In this document: in pieces, positions 1 through 8,114 of the stretch
Layout: every line of letters starts with the position of its first letter
How positions within the stretch are numbered: the stretch's first letter is position 1
Source: DASWOJ01 sp964242415
Lineage (GTDB): Bacteria > Pseudomonadota > Alphaproteobacteria > Acetobacterales > Acetobacteraceae
Assembly (NCBI GenBank): GCA_964242415.1
Contig: CAXTAT010000023.1
Location: 1 to 64,000 of the forward strand
Direction of reading: 5' to 3'
Length of the DNA: 64,000 nt
Made by a program: the position numbers and the translations under genes
The notes under the pieces: model-generated
What the model saw: only the letters and a program-made list of their open reading frames with translations
The model's database searches: none
Told to the model about the DNA's origin: nothing

Positions 1-337
1 CCGGGGCGCTCTACAGCAGCGGGACCACGCACTTCCAGGTCGTGGTGCCCAGCGCATAGTGTTCGTCCGGGAACACCTTGAACTCTGGCATGAGGTTGTG
101 GCTTGGCCGGCTTTGACGCGACTTGACCAAGCTGTGCGATGTGGACTTCTGAGAACCGTGCCCGCCGCGACCGCAGCGGGCTTCGCGACCCAAGCGACCT
201 GGCCAACGAGAGATGGGCACCCATCAAACCCCTGATCCCTCCGGCCAAGCCGGTTCCAACTAGGGCCGCCGTCGCACTGGCGCCTCCGGCCTCCATGCAA
301 TCGGGCAGGCCAGCTCCGTCTGCTTGGTAGCGCCCTT
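1..337. other. Gene-poor left edge
   Basis: No intact gene is visible here apart from the transposase remnant at 139-252. On the plus strand, positions 3-59 read as an open frame that enters from outside the window and stops with TAG at 57-59 (ending ...FQVVVPSA). This could be the last codons of a gene truncated by the window edge, but it is too short to identify. Confidence 0.4.
139..252 (+). pseudogene. Remnant of an IS5-family transposase N-terminus
   Basis: The ATG at 139 opens a frame starting MWTSENRARRDRSGLRDPSD and continuing through WAPIKPLIPPAKP. This closely resembles the usual N-terminus of IS5-family (DUF4096-type) transposases, which normally read roughly MWT-ENR-YDRSGLRYPSDLTD-EW--I-PLIPPAK-GGRPR. 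After AKP the expected GGRPR and the rest of the transposase are missing, and the frame becomes unrelated before stopping at 328-330. No intact terminal inverted repeat was recognised. The family call rests on remembered consensus. The remnant marks this edge as a former insertion site. Confidence 0.6.
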
Positions 338-1741
338 CTAAGTGACAGCGCTGCTCATCGCGCGCGGCGACACAACCATCCGCAACCCGCCCTGCGGGCG
401 CAGGGTGATGCGCTGGCGGGGCACCGGCCCCGGCCCCGGCGCCATCGTCAGCCGGACCGACTGCACCAAGGTTGCCAGGATCGCCACAGCCTCCAGCATG
501 GCGAACGCCGCGCCGATGCAGATCCTGGGACCCGCCCCGAACGGCAGGTAGGCATAGCGGTGCCGATCCGCGACGGCCTCCGGCAGGAACCGGTCGGGAT
601 CGAAGGCGCCGGGGTCCCGCCACAGCGCAGTGTGGCGATGCACGGCATAGACGGGCACATAGGTCGGCGTACCCGCCGGGATCATCAGTTCGCCAAGCCG
701 GACATCCTCGGCAGCCATCCGGGCGACCAGCGGCGCCGGTGGATATAGCCGCATCGCCTCCTGCACCACCTGCCGCGTGTAAACCAGGGCGGCGACATGC
801 TCCGCAGCGAGGGCGCCGCCGCCGGTCACGCGCCCGACCTCCTCCACGACCCGGGCCTTCACCTCGGGATGCCCGTCCAGCAGGTACAGGCTCCAGGTCA
901 GCGCCACCGCCGTCGTCTCGTGCCCGGCGACGATGCAGGTCAGCAGGTTGTCGGCGATCTCCTGGTCGTCCATCGCCCGCCCGTCCTCCGGATCGTGCGC
1001 GTCCAGCAGCAGCGTCAGCAAGTCCGGGCGGACCGCGCCGCCGCCCGCGCGCTCCCCCCGGCGCTGGCTGACAATGCCGAGCAGCGCGCCGCGCACGTAG
1101 TCCCGCGCCCGGCGCCCTTGCCGCTTCCGTGGCAGCGGCAGCCAGCCCGGCAGGCCGAGCAAGCCGGCCATCACGGCCCACGGCGTCGATCCTAGGTAGG
1201 CGGCGATGCCGTCCTCGATCCGCGCCTGGTCCAGCCCCGGCGCGCCGGACAGCATCGTCTCCACGATAACGTCGTAGGCGGTCTGCATCATCTCATGCGC
1301 GACCTCGACGGTACCGCCGGGCGGCAGGACGAGCCAGCGGTCGCGGGTCCGGCCCGCGGCGGCGAGCATGGCGGGGATGAAGCTCAGCAGGCGGTCATGC
1401 CGGAAGGCGGGGGCCGCGGCCCGGCGCTGCCATCGCCAATGTGCGCCCTCGGCGGTCAGCAGCCCCTGGCCGAGCGCCGGGACCAGGGCGCGCCGCATCG
1501 AGGCCGCCTTCACGAACGACGACTCCTGCTCGACGAGCACCTGCCGGATCAGCTCGGGGTCGCACACATAGACGACGTCTCGCCCCAGAAAGCGGCGCCG
1601 CGCATACGGCTGCGTGTAGGCGCTGGTCGGCGTAGCCTCCAGCGAGTTCCGCAGCAATGCCCGGAACAGTTGGAGTTGGCTGACCGGCTCACTCAAGGGG
1701 CGGACCGAGACAGGAAGGGGGGACGGGGGTGTGAAGTTCAT
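338..1741 (-). CDS. Cytochrome P450 monooxygenase
   Basis: A heme-thiolate monooxygenase of 467 residues, full length for a soluble bacterial P450. The I-helix oxygen-binding motif AGHETT lies at residues 272-277, the K-helix ExxR is E328/R331, and the heme-binding loop FGAGPRICIG is at 401-410 with Cys408 as the iron ligand. No signal peptide or membrane anchor is evident, so it should be cytoplasmic. It needs an external ferredoxin or reductase, and none is encoded nearby. It stands alone between an IS remnant and the conserved ycjXF end of the next block, which suggests an accessory gene. The substrate cannot be predicted. The ATG start at 1741 gives a normal N-terminus. Confidence 0.93.
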   Translation of the reverse strand: MNFTPPSPLPVSVRPLSEPVSQLQLFRALLRNSLEATPTSAYTQPYARRRFLGRDVVYVCDPELIRQVLVEQESSFVKAASMRRALVPALGQGLLTAEGAHWRWQRRAAAPAFRHDRLLSFIPAMLAAAGRTRDRWLVLPPGGTVEVAHEMMQTAYDVIVETMLSGAPGLDQARIEDGIAAYLGSTPWAVMAGLLGLPGWLPLPRKRQGRRARDYVRGALLGIVSQRRGERAGGGAVRPDLLTLLLDAHDPEDGRAMDDQEIADNLLTCIVAGHETTAVALTWSLYLLDGHPEVKARVVEEVGRVTGGGALAAEHVAALVYTRQVVQEAMRLYPPAPLVARMAAEDVRLGELMIPAGTPTYVPVYAVHRHTALWRDPGAFDPDRFLPEAVADRHRYAYLPFGAGPRICIGAAFAMLEAVAILATLVQSVRLTMAPGPGPVPRQRITLRPQGGLRMVVSPRAMSSAVT

Positions 1742-1874
1742 ATCGTCCTCGCCACCACGGCCGGGGCCGCGGAAATCGTCAGGCCGGTCCGAAGCACCGC
1801 AGGGGCGCCAGGTCCTTCATGCGGCACACTTGCATGCACGGCTCAGAAGTGCACCGCGTCGGGAAGTTCAACCG

Positions 1875-1910
1875 CGTCACGAAGCCTACAGGCGTCTTCG
1901 TGACGTTTTT
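1875..1910 (+). terminator. Perfect 10-bp hairpin with T5 tract
   Basis: CGTCACGAAG at 1875-1884 is perfectly inverted as CTTCGTGACG at 1896-1905 around an 11-nt loop, followed on the plus strand by TTTTT at 1906-1910. The layout is that of an intrinsic terminator, but the T tract favours the plus strand whereas both neighbours (ycjF, P450) are on the minus strand. It could end ycjF transcription as a plain hairpin, stop antisense transcription, or act as a dyad operator upstream of the P450. Confidence 0.45.
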
Positions 1911-1927
1911 CCAAGCACTCGACGCTG

Positions 1928-2812
1928 CTAACTCCCTGGCGGCAGGGGGTCGCAGGCCGCCGCCGCCGCGCGCGCCAGCACAACCATGCGCCGGGCGGCA
2001 ACCCCGGCGCCGGCGACCTCCCCGGCCAGGTGCGCCAGCAACGGGTTCGACAATATGGCATGGGCGGCTGCATTGCCGGCAAACTCCGCCGCGCCGACGG
2101 TGGCGGCGGCGTTGGCCGTGCGGCGCAGCAGCGACAGCGTGCCCAGCGTGCCCGGCCGCACGCCGTAAAGCTGCGCCACCTGCCGCACCAGCCGCACGCC
2201 GCGCCAGGCCACCAGCAGCACGTCCAGCGCGGGCGACGGCATGGCGGCGATCCCCGCCACCATCTGCACCGCGGCGGTGCGGCCCAGCCGGTCCGCCTCC
2301 GCCCGCAGCGCCTGGCCCGGGCCGGCGCGCAGCAGCGACACGACGGCATCCGGATCGTTCACCGCCCGCAGCGCCGGCAACAGATCGGGGCCGCCGGGCA
2401 CGGTGGCGGCCCACTCCACTGCAGCGCCGACGATGCGCCGGGCCTCGCCGGAGGCCAGGTCCGCCCGCAGCCCGTCCACATGGCGCAGCGCCAGCACGCC
2501 GCGCACGTCGCGCCACACGCCGGCCGCCATCAGGCCGACGCCCGCCGCCGACACGCCGAGCGTGGTCCAGCCAAGCCAGGCTGCCCGCGCGAACTGGTCC
2601 AGCACGAAGTTGCCCAACGACAACCCGCCGATCCCCGCTGCAAGCACCGCCGCGCCGGTCAGCACCAGCGACGCCCGGCGGGACGGCGCCGGGTCGGCCA
2701 GCACCTCCAGCGGTAGTTCGGCCTCCAGCCGTTCGGCCGGGACCTCCTCCAATTCGATGCGTGGAAGCGGGGGGCGTGGAAGCGGGGGGGGCGGACGTGG
2801 GGGGGCGCTCAC
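1928..2812 (-). CDS. ycjF: YcjF-like membrane protein (DUF697/TIGR01620 family)
   Basis: Predicted 294-residue inner-membrane protein. The N-terminus is Pro/Arg-rich (two PPLPR-like repeats) and is followed by two hydrophobic segments around residues 47-75 and 80-100. The rest is an Ala-rich helical domain resembling the C-terminal domain of the YcjF/TIGR01620 family. In E. coli ycjX and ycjF lie downstream of the phage-shock psp genes, and the same pairing is seen here without psp genes. The start is GTG at 2812 in a GTGA overlap with the ycjX stop, so the two are probably translationally coupled. The same frame is open to 3769 inside ycjX, but that stretch is a shadow. Runs of 8 and 7 C (coding strand) sit within the first codons. 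Confidence 0.75.
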   Translation of the reverse strand: MSAPPRPPPPLPRPPLPRIELEEVPAERLEAELPLEVLADPAPSRRASLVLTGAAVLAAGIGGLSLGNFVLDQFARAAWLGWTTLGVSAAGVGLMAAGVWRDVRGVLALRHVDGLRADLASGEARRIVGAAVEWAATVPGGPDLLPALRAVNDPDAVVSLLRAGPGQALRAEADRLGRTAAVQMVAGIAAMPSPALDVLLVAWRGVRLVRQVAQLYGVRPGTLGTLSLLRRTANAAATVGAAEFAGNAAAHAILSNPLLAHLAGEVAGAGVAARRMVVLARAAAAACDPLPPGS

Positions 2813-4173
2813 AGCACGCCGTCCAGCAGGAACAGCAGCAAGGTATCCAATCCCAGCTCGGGCACGCCGCCGCGGCCGGCGTCGGGCGGGCGACGCGGCT
2901 CGAATTCGGGCAGTTGCAGGAACGGGTGCGCCCAGAACGCCGCATCCGGCGGGCGGTCCGGCACCTCGCCGGGGTAGGACCGCAGCAGGCGCTCGTCGCC
3001 GATCCGCCGGCCGCGCACGGCGGACACCGGGCGGCCGTCGAGGGTCCACACGAAGTCCTCGGTGCAGCGCACGGCGGCGGCCGGCAGGTGGGCGGTCCGC
3101 ACGTCGGGCACGGCGTCGCCCGGGCTGGCCAGGGTCCGCAGCAGCGCCGCGAGGTTGCCGCGCTGGCGCTCCGCGACATGATCCGACTTCGTCGCAACGT
3201 AGGCGACGCGGGACACCGTCTTGGGCGGCAGGCGCAGGCGGCCCAGGGCCAGCGCAGCCTCCAGCAGCGACCATTGCCATCGCAGCGCCCCCGCCGCGGC
3301 GGCCAACGCCCCGGCGGCGTCGGCGAAGCTGTCCGGACCCGTGGACAGCGCCGAGAGCAGGTCCACCAGGACGACAACGCGGTCCAGGTCGCCAAACATC
3401 GGTTCTGCCAACTCCGCCTGCACCGACTGCACATAGGCGCCATAACGGAGCGCCAGCAGGCTGTGCAGGCCGCCGCCGCCACGGTGCGGGAAGAACGGCA
3501 TCCAGACCGGCTCCGGCCCCGGCGCCGGCATCAGGAAGCGGCCGGGCTGCAACAGGGACAGCCCGGCCTCGTCGCGCATCCGGTGCAGCATGGAGCGGTA
3601 CAGCCGGTGGCCGGTGGCGGCCAGGGCCTCGTCTGCCGGGGCGCCCGCAGGCAGGGCGGTGCTGAACGCCAGGAACTCGGCGGCCAACGGCATGCCCTCC
3701 AGCCGGCGCAGCACGGCGTCGGACCATGCGGCATAAGGCGTGCGGACCAACGGCAGGTCCAGCAGCCACTCGCCGGGATAGTCCAGCAATTCCAGCCGCA
3801 CCCGCTGCGGCGGCAGGTCCACGCCGAGGCGTTGCCGGCTCAACACCAAGTCCAGCGCCAGCAGCGACGCCGAGCTGGTCCGTTCCGGCCAGGCCGGCGG
3901 GTCGGCGGTCAACGCCGCCAGGTGACGTGCGTGATCGAAGCGCGGCAGCCCGGTGGCGCCGGCCGGGGCGACCGACACCTGCAGCCGCCGGCCGCCCAGC
4001 CGCCGCGCCAGGCCTGGCAGCACCGGACGCCCGGCGCCCAGGGCCAGCAGGTTCGTCGCCACCGAGGTCAGGAACGCCGTCTTGCCCGCCCGCGCCAGCC
4101 CGGTGACGCCGACGCGCAGCGTGCGCCGGGTCAGCCAGGCAAGCGTGGTGTCGCCGGGGTCTCCGAAGATCAG
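2809..4173 (-). CDS. ycjX: YcjX-like P-loop ATPase/GTPase (DUF463)
   Basis: A YcjX-family P-loop NTPase of unknown function, usually paired with ycjF and linked to envelope stress in enterobacteria. The Walker A motif GLARAGKT is encoded at about 4075-4098. The first conventional start codon in frame is the GTG at 4062, which lies after the P-loop and therefore cannot be the true start. Upstream, the frame is open to a TGA inside gloA but contains no ATG, GTG or TTG. The best candidate is CTG at 4173, with GGAGA just upstream, giving 454 residues beginning MIFGDPGDTTLAW. The family assignment is good; the exact start is uncertain. It lies 13 bp after gloA. Confidence 0.8.
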   Translation of the reverse strand: MIFGDPGDTTLAWLTRRTLRVGVTGLARAGKTAFLTSVATNLLALGAGRPVLPGLARRLGGRRLQVSVAPAGATGLPRFDHARHLAALTADPPAWPERTSSASLLALDLVLSRQRLGVDLPPQRVRLELLDYPGEWLLDLPLVRTPYAAWSDAVLRRLEGMPLAAEFLAFSTALPAGAPADEALAATGHRLYRSMLHRMRDEAGLSLLQPGRFLMPAPGPEPVWMPFFPHRGGGGLHSLLALRYGAYVQSVQAELAEPMFGDLDRVVVLVDLLSALSTGPDSFADAAGALAAAAGALRWQWSLLEAALALGRLRLPPKTVSRVAYVATKSDHVAERQRGNLAALLRTLASPGDAVPDVRTAHLPAAAVRCTEDFVWTLDGRPVSAVRGRRIGDERLLRSYPGEVPDRPPDAAFWAHPFLQLPEFEPRRPPDAGRGGVPELGLDTLLLFLLDGVL

Positions 4174-4186
4174 GTGTCTCCGGGGA

Positions 4187-4582
4187 TCAGGCGCGCTGCA
4201 CCAGCTCGATCTTGTAGCCGTCGGGGTCCTCGACGAAGGCGATCACCGTCGTGCCGTGCTGCACCGGCCCGGCGTCGCGGGTGATCTTGGCGCCGCCCTT
4301 CCGCAGCGCCTCGCAGGCGGCGTACACGTCCGGCATCGCCACGGCCAGGTGGCCGAAGCCGCTGCCGACGTCGTAGGGCTGCTCATGGTCCCAGTTGTAG
4401 GTCAGCTCGATCACGCTGGCCGACCCCTCGTCGCCGTAGCCGACGAAGGCCAGGGTGTACTTGCCCGCCGGCACCTCGGAGCGGCGCAGCTCCTTCATGC
4501 CCATCAGGCCCGTGTAGAAGGCGACGCTGCGGTCCAGGTCCTTGACGCGCAGCATGGTGTGCAGAAAACGCGGGTCGCTCAT
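4187..4582 (-). CDS. gloA: Lactoylglutathione lyase (glyoxalase I)
   Basis: Converts the hemithioacetal of methylglyoxal and glutathione to S-lactoylglutathione in the cytoplasm. The 131-residue length is standard for the small bacterial glyoxalase I. The four metal ligands expected by alignment with E. coli GloA are present: His8, Glu59, His78 and Glu126. The ATG at 4582 overlaps the lpxI stop by 4 bp (ATGA), so it is read from the lipid A operon although its role is electrophile detoxification. In many alphaproteobacteria lpxI is instead followed by lpxB. Confidence 0.93.
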   Translation of the reverse strand: MSDPRFLHTMLRVKDLDRSVAFYTGLMGMKELRRSEVPAGKYTLAFVGYGDEGSASVIELTYNWDHEQPYDVGSGFGHLAVAMPDVYAACEALRKGGAKITRDAGPVQHGTTVIAFVEDPDGYKIELVQRA

Positions 4583-5460
4583 GGTGAAGTATCCTCGTTG
4601 GTTGGGGAGGGGCCGATGAAGGCATCGCCAGCCGGGGCGATGCCGAGCAGGAATAGACCCGCTGCGTCCGCCTCGGCAACGCAGGCCGCGCGGTCGGTGA
4701 CCAGGGTGCCCCCGGCCTCCACCGCAATGCCGCGCAGCCCGGCGGCGGCGGCGGCGCGCACGGTGCCGGGGCCGATGGTCGGCAGGTCGGTCCGCCGGTC
4801 CTGCCCGGGCTTGACCAGCTTCACCAGTACGCCGCCGGGGCCGGGGCGGGCCAGCCCCGTCGCGCGGGCGAGCATCGCATCGGTGCCCTCGATGGCCTCC
4901 ACGGCCAGCACGATGCCCTGCTGCACGACGCAGCCCTGGCCCACGTCCACCCGCCCCAGGGCGCGCACGACCTCCTCGCCACGCCGGATGTCGGCCATGG
5001 CGGCGGCGTCCGGGCTGGCCTGGCCGAGGACGCCGGCCGGGGCGACGGCCTCGGTCAGCACCTCGTGCGCGCCCAGCACACGAAAGCCTTCCTCCCCCAG
5101 CACGCGGACGACCGCGGCCAGCAGCCCGTCATCCCCGGTGAAGGCGGCCCGGCCGATGCGGGCCAGGATGCGCGTGCCCTCCGCATCCGGGCGCAGGTCG
5201 AGCAAGTGCGGCCGGCGCACCGGCCCGACCAGCACCAGGTCGGCGCAGCCACGGTCCCGCAGCAGCGCCAGGATTGCCGACGCCGCGCCGATCCGCACGA
5301 AGCTGTGGTCGAACGGCGCGACGATGGACGGCTCGGCATAGCCGCGCAGGGCGACGATGAACACCGGCCGTCCCGCCGCCAGCGCCGCCGCAGCGACCCG
5401 GCCGGGAAACGGCCCGCCGCCGGCGATGATGCCCAGGACGCCGGCCGCAGCCTCCGTCAC
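4579..5460 (-). CDS. lpxI: UDP-2,3-diacylglucosamine diphosphatase LpxI
   Basis: Hydrolyses UDP-2,3-diacylglucosamine to lipid X and UMP, the step done by LpxH in enterobacteria. The 293-residue protein matches the LpxI (DUF1009) family throughout. The motif RRTDLPTIG carries Asp225, the same number as the catalytic Asp known for Caulobacter LpxI. The start is GTG at 5460, 4 bp after the lpxA stop. It sits in the order lpxD-fabZ-lpxA-lpxI, but lpxB, which usually follows, is absent and gloA takes its place. Confidence 0.93.
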   Translation of the reverse strand: MTEAAAGVLGIIAGGGPFPGRVAAAALAAGRPVFIVALRGYAEPSIVAPFDHSFVRIGAASAILALLRDRGCADLVLVGPVRRPHLLDLRPDAEGTRILARIGRAAFTGDDGLLAAVVRVLGEEGFRVLGAHEVLTEAVAPAGVLGQASPDAAAMADIRRGEEVVRALGRVDVGQGCVVQQGIVLAVEAIEGTDAMLARATGLARPGPGGVLVKLVKPGQDRRTDLPTIGPGTVRAAAAAGLRGIAVEAGGTLVTDRAACVAEADAAGLFLLGIAPAGDAFIGPSPTNEDTSP

Positions 5461-5464
5461 GAAG

Positions 5465-6328
5465 CTACCCGGCGTCGCCCTCGTCCAGCCCGGCCAGCTC
5501 CGCCCGGATCAGGCCGCGCTTGCTCGGCGCGTCCATGAAGGCCAGCAGTTCCATCACCAGCGGGTCCCCGGCATAGGCCTCCCGCACCTCGGCCAGCCGC
5601 GCGCTGAACACATCGTCCGGCCCGAACAGCCGGCGCACTGCGGTCCGCAGCGATAGCAGCCCCGCCCGGTCCACCCCGCGCCGCCGCAGCCCGATCACGT
5701 TCAGACCCATCAGCCGCGCCCGGTTGCCGAGCACGCTGCCGAACGGGATCACGTCCGCCTCCACCCCCGACACGCCGCCGACCATCGCGCCGCGGCCGAT
5801 CCGCACGAACTGGTGCAGCGCCGCCGATCCGCCGATCACCGCCCCGGCGCCGATGGCGACATGCCCGCCCATGACGACATTGTTGGCGATCACCACCCCA
5901 TCGCCGATCGAGCAGTCGTGCGCGACATGCACCACCGCCATCAGCAGGCAGTCAGCACCCACCCGGGTCAGGCCGGTGCCGGTCACGGTGCCGCGGTTGA
6001 TGGTGCAGTTCTCGCGGATTTGCGTGCGGTCGCCGACCTCGCAGCGGGTTGGCTCGCCCTTGTACTTCAGGTCCTGCGGCGCCAGGCCGACGGTGCAGAA
6101 CGGATACAGGGTCACGCCCTCGCCGATCAGCGTGTCCCCGTCCACCACGACATGGGACACCAGCCGGGTCCCTGCGCCGATGCTGACCTGCGGACCGACG
6201 TGGCACCACGGCCCGACCTGCACGCCGTCGCCCAATTTGGCGCCTGGCTCGACGATGGCGGTCGGATGCACCTCCGCGGTGTGCGGCCGTCCCAGCGTGA
6301 GGCCGGCGGGCAAGGGGCGTGAACTCAT
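5465..6328 (-). CDS. lpxA: UDP-N-acetylglucosamine acyltransferase LpxA
   Basis: First enzyme of lipid A synthesis: transfers a 3-hydroxyacyl chain from ACP to UDP-GlcNAc. Left-handed beta-helix hexapeptide repeats run from about residue 20 to 200, followed by a helical C-terminal domain. The catalytic His lies in VVHVAHD (His137, equivalent to E. coli His125). The chosen start is ATG at 6328, giving 287 residues beginning MSSRPLPAGL. The frame is open a further 22 codons to 6394, but that extension does not resemble LpxA. A 130-bp gap with no clear signal separates it from fabZ. Confidence 0.95.
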   Translation of the reverse strand: MSSRPLPAGLTLGRPHTAEVHPTAIVEPGAKLGDGVQVGPWCHVGPQVSIGAGTRLVSHVVVDGDTLIGEGVTLYPFCTVGLAPQDLKYKGEPTRCEVGDRTQIRENCTINRGTVTGTGLTRVGADCLLMAVVHVAHDCSIGDGVVIANNVVMGGHVAIGAGAVIGGSAALHQFVRIGRGAMVGGVSGVEADVIPFGSVLGNRARLMGLNVIGLRRRGVDRAGLLSLRTAVRRLFGPDDVFSARLAEVREAYAGDPLVMELLAFMDAPSKRGLIRAELAGLDEGDAG

Positions 6329-6458
6329 GCGGCTACTTTCACGATGGTCCGGCCATGATAATCGGGCAGCCCGGCGGGGCCGGCAATGGCCCAAGCCTAC
6401 GCGGCGCGTCCAGCACGGGCCTAAACACCTATTGTTTCTGGAATTGCTGCGATGGCCG

Positions 6459-7034
6459 CTATTTATCCATAATCATGGCGGCGTAGGTCGCCTCCGCCAC
6501 CGACACCCCATCCACCCGGGCGACGGCGCTGAACTTCCAGACAGGGCCGCGGTGCCGGTTCTTGAGGACTGCGATCCGAAGCTGGTCGCCCGGCACGACC
6601 GGGCGGCGGAACTTGGCATTCTCGATGGTCATGAAGTACACGACCTTCCCCGCCGCGTTGAGGCCGAGCGTCTCCATCACCAGCACCGCTGCGGTCTGCG
6701 CCATGCTCTCGATGATCAACACGCCGGGCATCACGGGGTGGTCGGGGAAGTGGCCCTGGAAGAAGTGCTCATTTGCCGTGACGTTCTTGATCCCCGTTGC
6801 GGACTGGTCGGGCACCACGTCCAGCACCTTGTCGATCAGCAGGAACGGGTAGCGGTGCGGGATCGCATACATGATCCGCTTGATGTCGATGACCTCGACC
6901 GGCGGCAGCGCGGCCCTGAGCGTCGGCTTGGGCGCGATGTCCGCCATCGGCGGCTTCGTGCCAGCGGCCGGGGGCTGCGCGCCGTCTTGCGGGTCAGCCT
7001 GGGATAGCGTGGAAGTGGGGGGCGTTCCGTCCAT
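6459..7034 (-). CDS. fabZ: 3-hydroxyacyl-ACP dehydratase FabZ
   Basis: Dehydrates 3-hydroxyacyl-ACP in fatty acid elongation and competes with LpxA/LpxD for the same acyl-ACP pool. The hot-dog fold motif GHFPDHPVMPG provides catalytic His95, and Glu109 in IIESMAQ is 14 residues later, as in characterised FabZ. The protein is 191 residues against about 150 usual; the excess is a Pro/Ala-rich N-terminal 45 residues. An internal ATG (Met30) is a possible shorter start. Its stop is 130 bp before lpxA, and its start is 6 bp after the lpxD stop. Confidence 0.95.
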   Translation of the reverse strand: MDGTPPTSTLSQADPQDGAQPPAAGTKPPMADIAPKPTLRAALPPVEVIDIKRIMYAIPHRYPFLLIDKVLDVVPDQSATGIKNVTANEHFFQGHFPDHPVMPGVLIIESMAQTAAVLVMETLGLNAAGKVVYFMTIENAKFRRPVVPGDQLRIAVLKNRHRGPVWKFSAVARVDGVSVAEATYAAMIMDK

Positions 7035-7040
7035 GCTGAG

Positions 7041-8111
7041 CTACTCCTGACCGGCTGCGTCGCCGCCGGTCCGTGGAGAACGCGCCAGCCGCCGCAGCGT
7101 CGCCACGCCACGGAAGAACTCGCGCACTGGCTGCGCCGGGCTGCCCACCACGGCCGCACCGTCCGCCACGTCCGCCATCACGCCCGCCTGTGCGCCCACC
7201 CGGGCCTTGGCGCCGATTTGCAAATGGCCGGTCAGGCCCGCCTGGGCAGCGATTACCACGAAGTCCCCGAGCACGGTCGAGCCTGAGATGCCGGCCTGCG
7301 ACACCACGATGCAGCAGCGACCGAGCCGTGCATTGTGCCCAATCTGCACCAGGTTGTCGAGGCGTGAACCGGCGCCGATCACCGTGTCCGGCGCGGCGCC
7401 ACGGTCGATGGTGCTGTTGGCGCCAACCTCCACATCGTCGTGCAGCACCACGCGGCCAAGCTGCGGCACCGTGATGAAGCCGGCCGCGGTCGTCGCAAAC
7501 CCGAAGCCCTCCTGACCGATTCGCGCGCCGGGGTAGATGTACACGCGGTCGCCCAGCAGCGAATGGCTGACGCTCGCCAGCGGCCCGATCCGGCAGTCCG
7601 CGCCCATGACGACGGCCTCACCGATCACCGCGCCGGCGCCGATCCGGCAACGCGGCCCGATTTGCGCGCCCTCGCCGATCACCGCCAGGGGACCGACCTC
7701 GGCGGAGGCGTCCACAGTTGCGCCCGGCGACACCACCGCCGCCGGATGCACCCCGGGGCGGACCGGCGGCGGCGGGTGGAACAGCGCCGCCGCCCGTGCC
7801 CATCCGGCATAGGGTTCGGCGGTCACGATGGCCGCAGTCCCCGCGGGCACCCGCGGCGCCAGGTCTGGATGCACGATGACCGCGCCGGCCCGGGTCGCCC
7901 GCAGCAGGTCCGCATACTTGCGGTTGTCGATGAAGCTCACCTCGCCTGGCCCGGCCGACTGCAGCGGCGCGATGCCGTGCAGCCGAAGCGTCGCGTCAGC
8001 CCCATCCGGCCGCACCTCGCCCATCGCTGCGGCTGCGATGGCGGCCAGTGGGTGTGGCCCCGTGCGGCCGAAAAAGCGGGGATCGCCCGCCGCGGCTGGT
8101 GCGTCTGCCAT
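7041..8111 (-). CDS. lpxD: UDP-3-O-(3-hydroxyacyl)glucosamine N-acyltransferase LpxD
   Basis: Third step of lipid A synthesis: N-acylation of UDP-3-O-acyl-glucosamine. The N-terminal LpxD domain (about 1-115) includes SFIDNRKYAD. A hexapeptide-repeat beta-helix follows, with the catalytic His259 in VQIGHN, and then a C-terminal helix. The length of 356 is standard. The ATG at 8111 lies 3 bp after the ompH stop and its own stop is 6 bp before fabZ, the usual bamA-ompH-lpxD-fabZ-lpxA order. Confidence 0.96.
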   Translation of the reverse strand: MADAPAAAGDPRFFGRTGPHPLAAIAAAAMGEVRPDGADATLRLHGIAPLQSAGPGEVSFIDNRKYADLLRATRAGAVIVHPDLAPRVPAGTAAIVTAEPYAGWARAAALFHPPPPVRPGVHPAAVVSPGATVDASAEVGPLAVIGEGAQIGPRCRIGAGAVIGEAVVMGADCRIGPLASVSHSLLGDRVYIYPGARIGQEGFGFATTAAGFITVPQLGRVVLHDDVEVGANSTIDRGAAPDTVIGAGSRLDNLVQIGHNARLGRCCIVVSQAGISGSTVLGDFVVIAAQAGLTGHLQIGAKARVGAQAGVMADVADGAAVVGSPAQPVREFFRGVATLRRLARSPRTGGDAAGQE

Positions 8112-8114
8112 AGC

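Noticed and set aside
2755..2812. Short direct repeats as a CRISPR-like array
   Set aside because: Only two 15-bp units inside a coding sequence with no spacers. No CRISPR array or cas gene was seen anywhere in the window.
1819..4284. Very long plus-strand open frame opposite ycjX/ycjF
   Set aside because: Extreme Arg/Pro/Ala/Gln composition with no recognisable domain. It is the antisense reading of high-G+C genes whose minus-strand products match known families.
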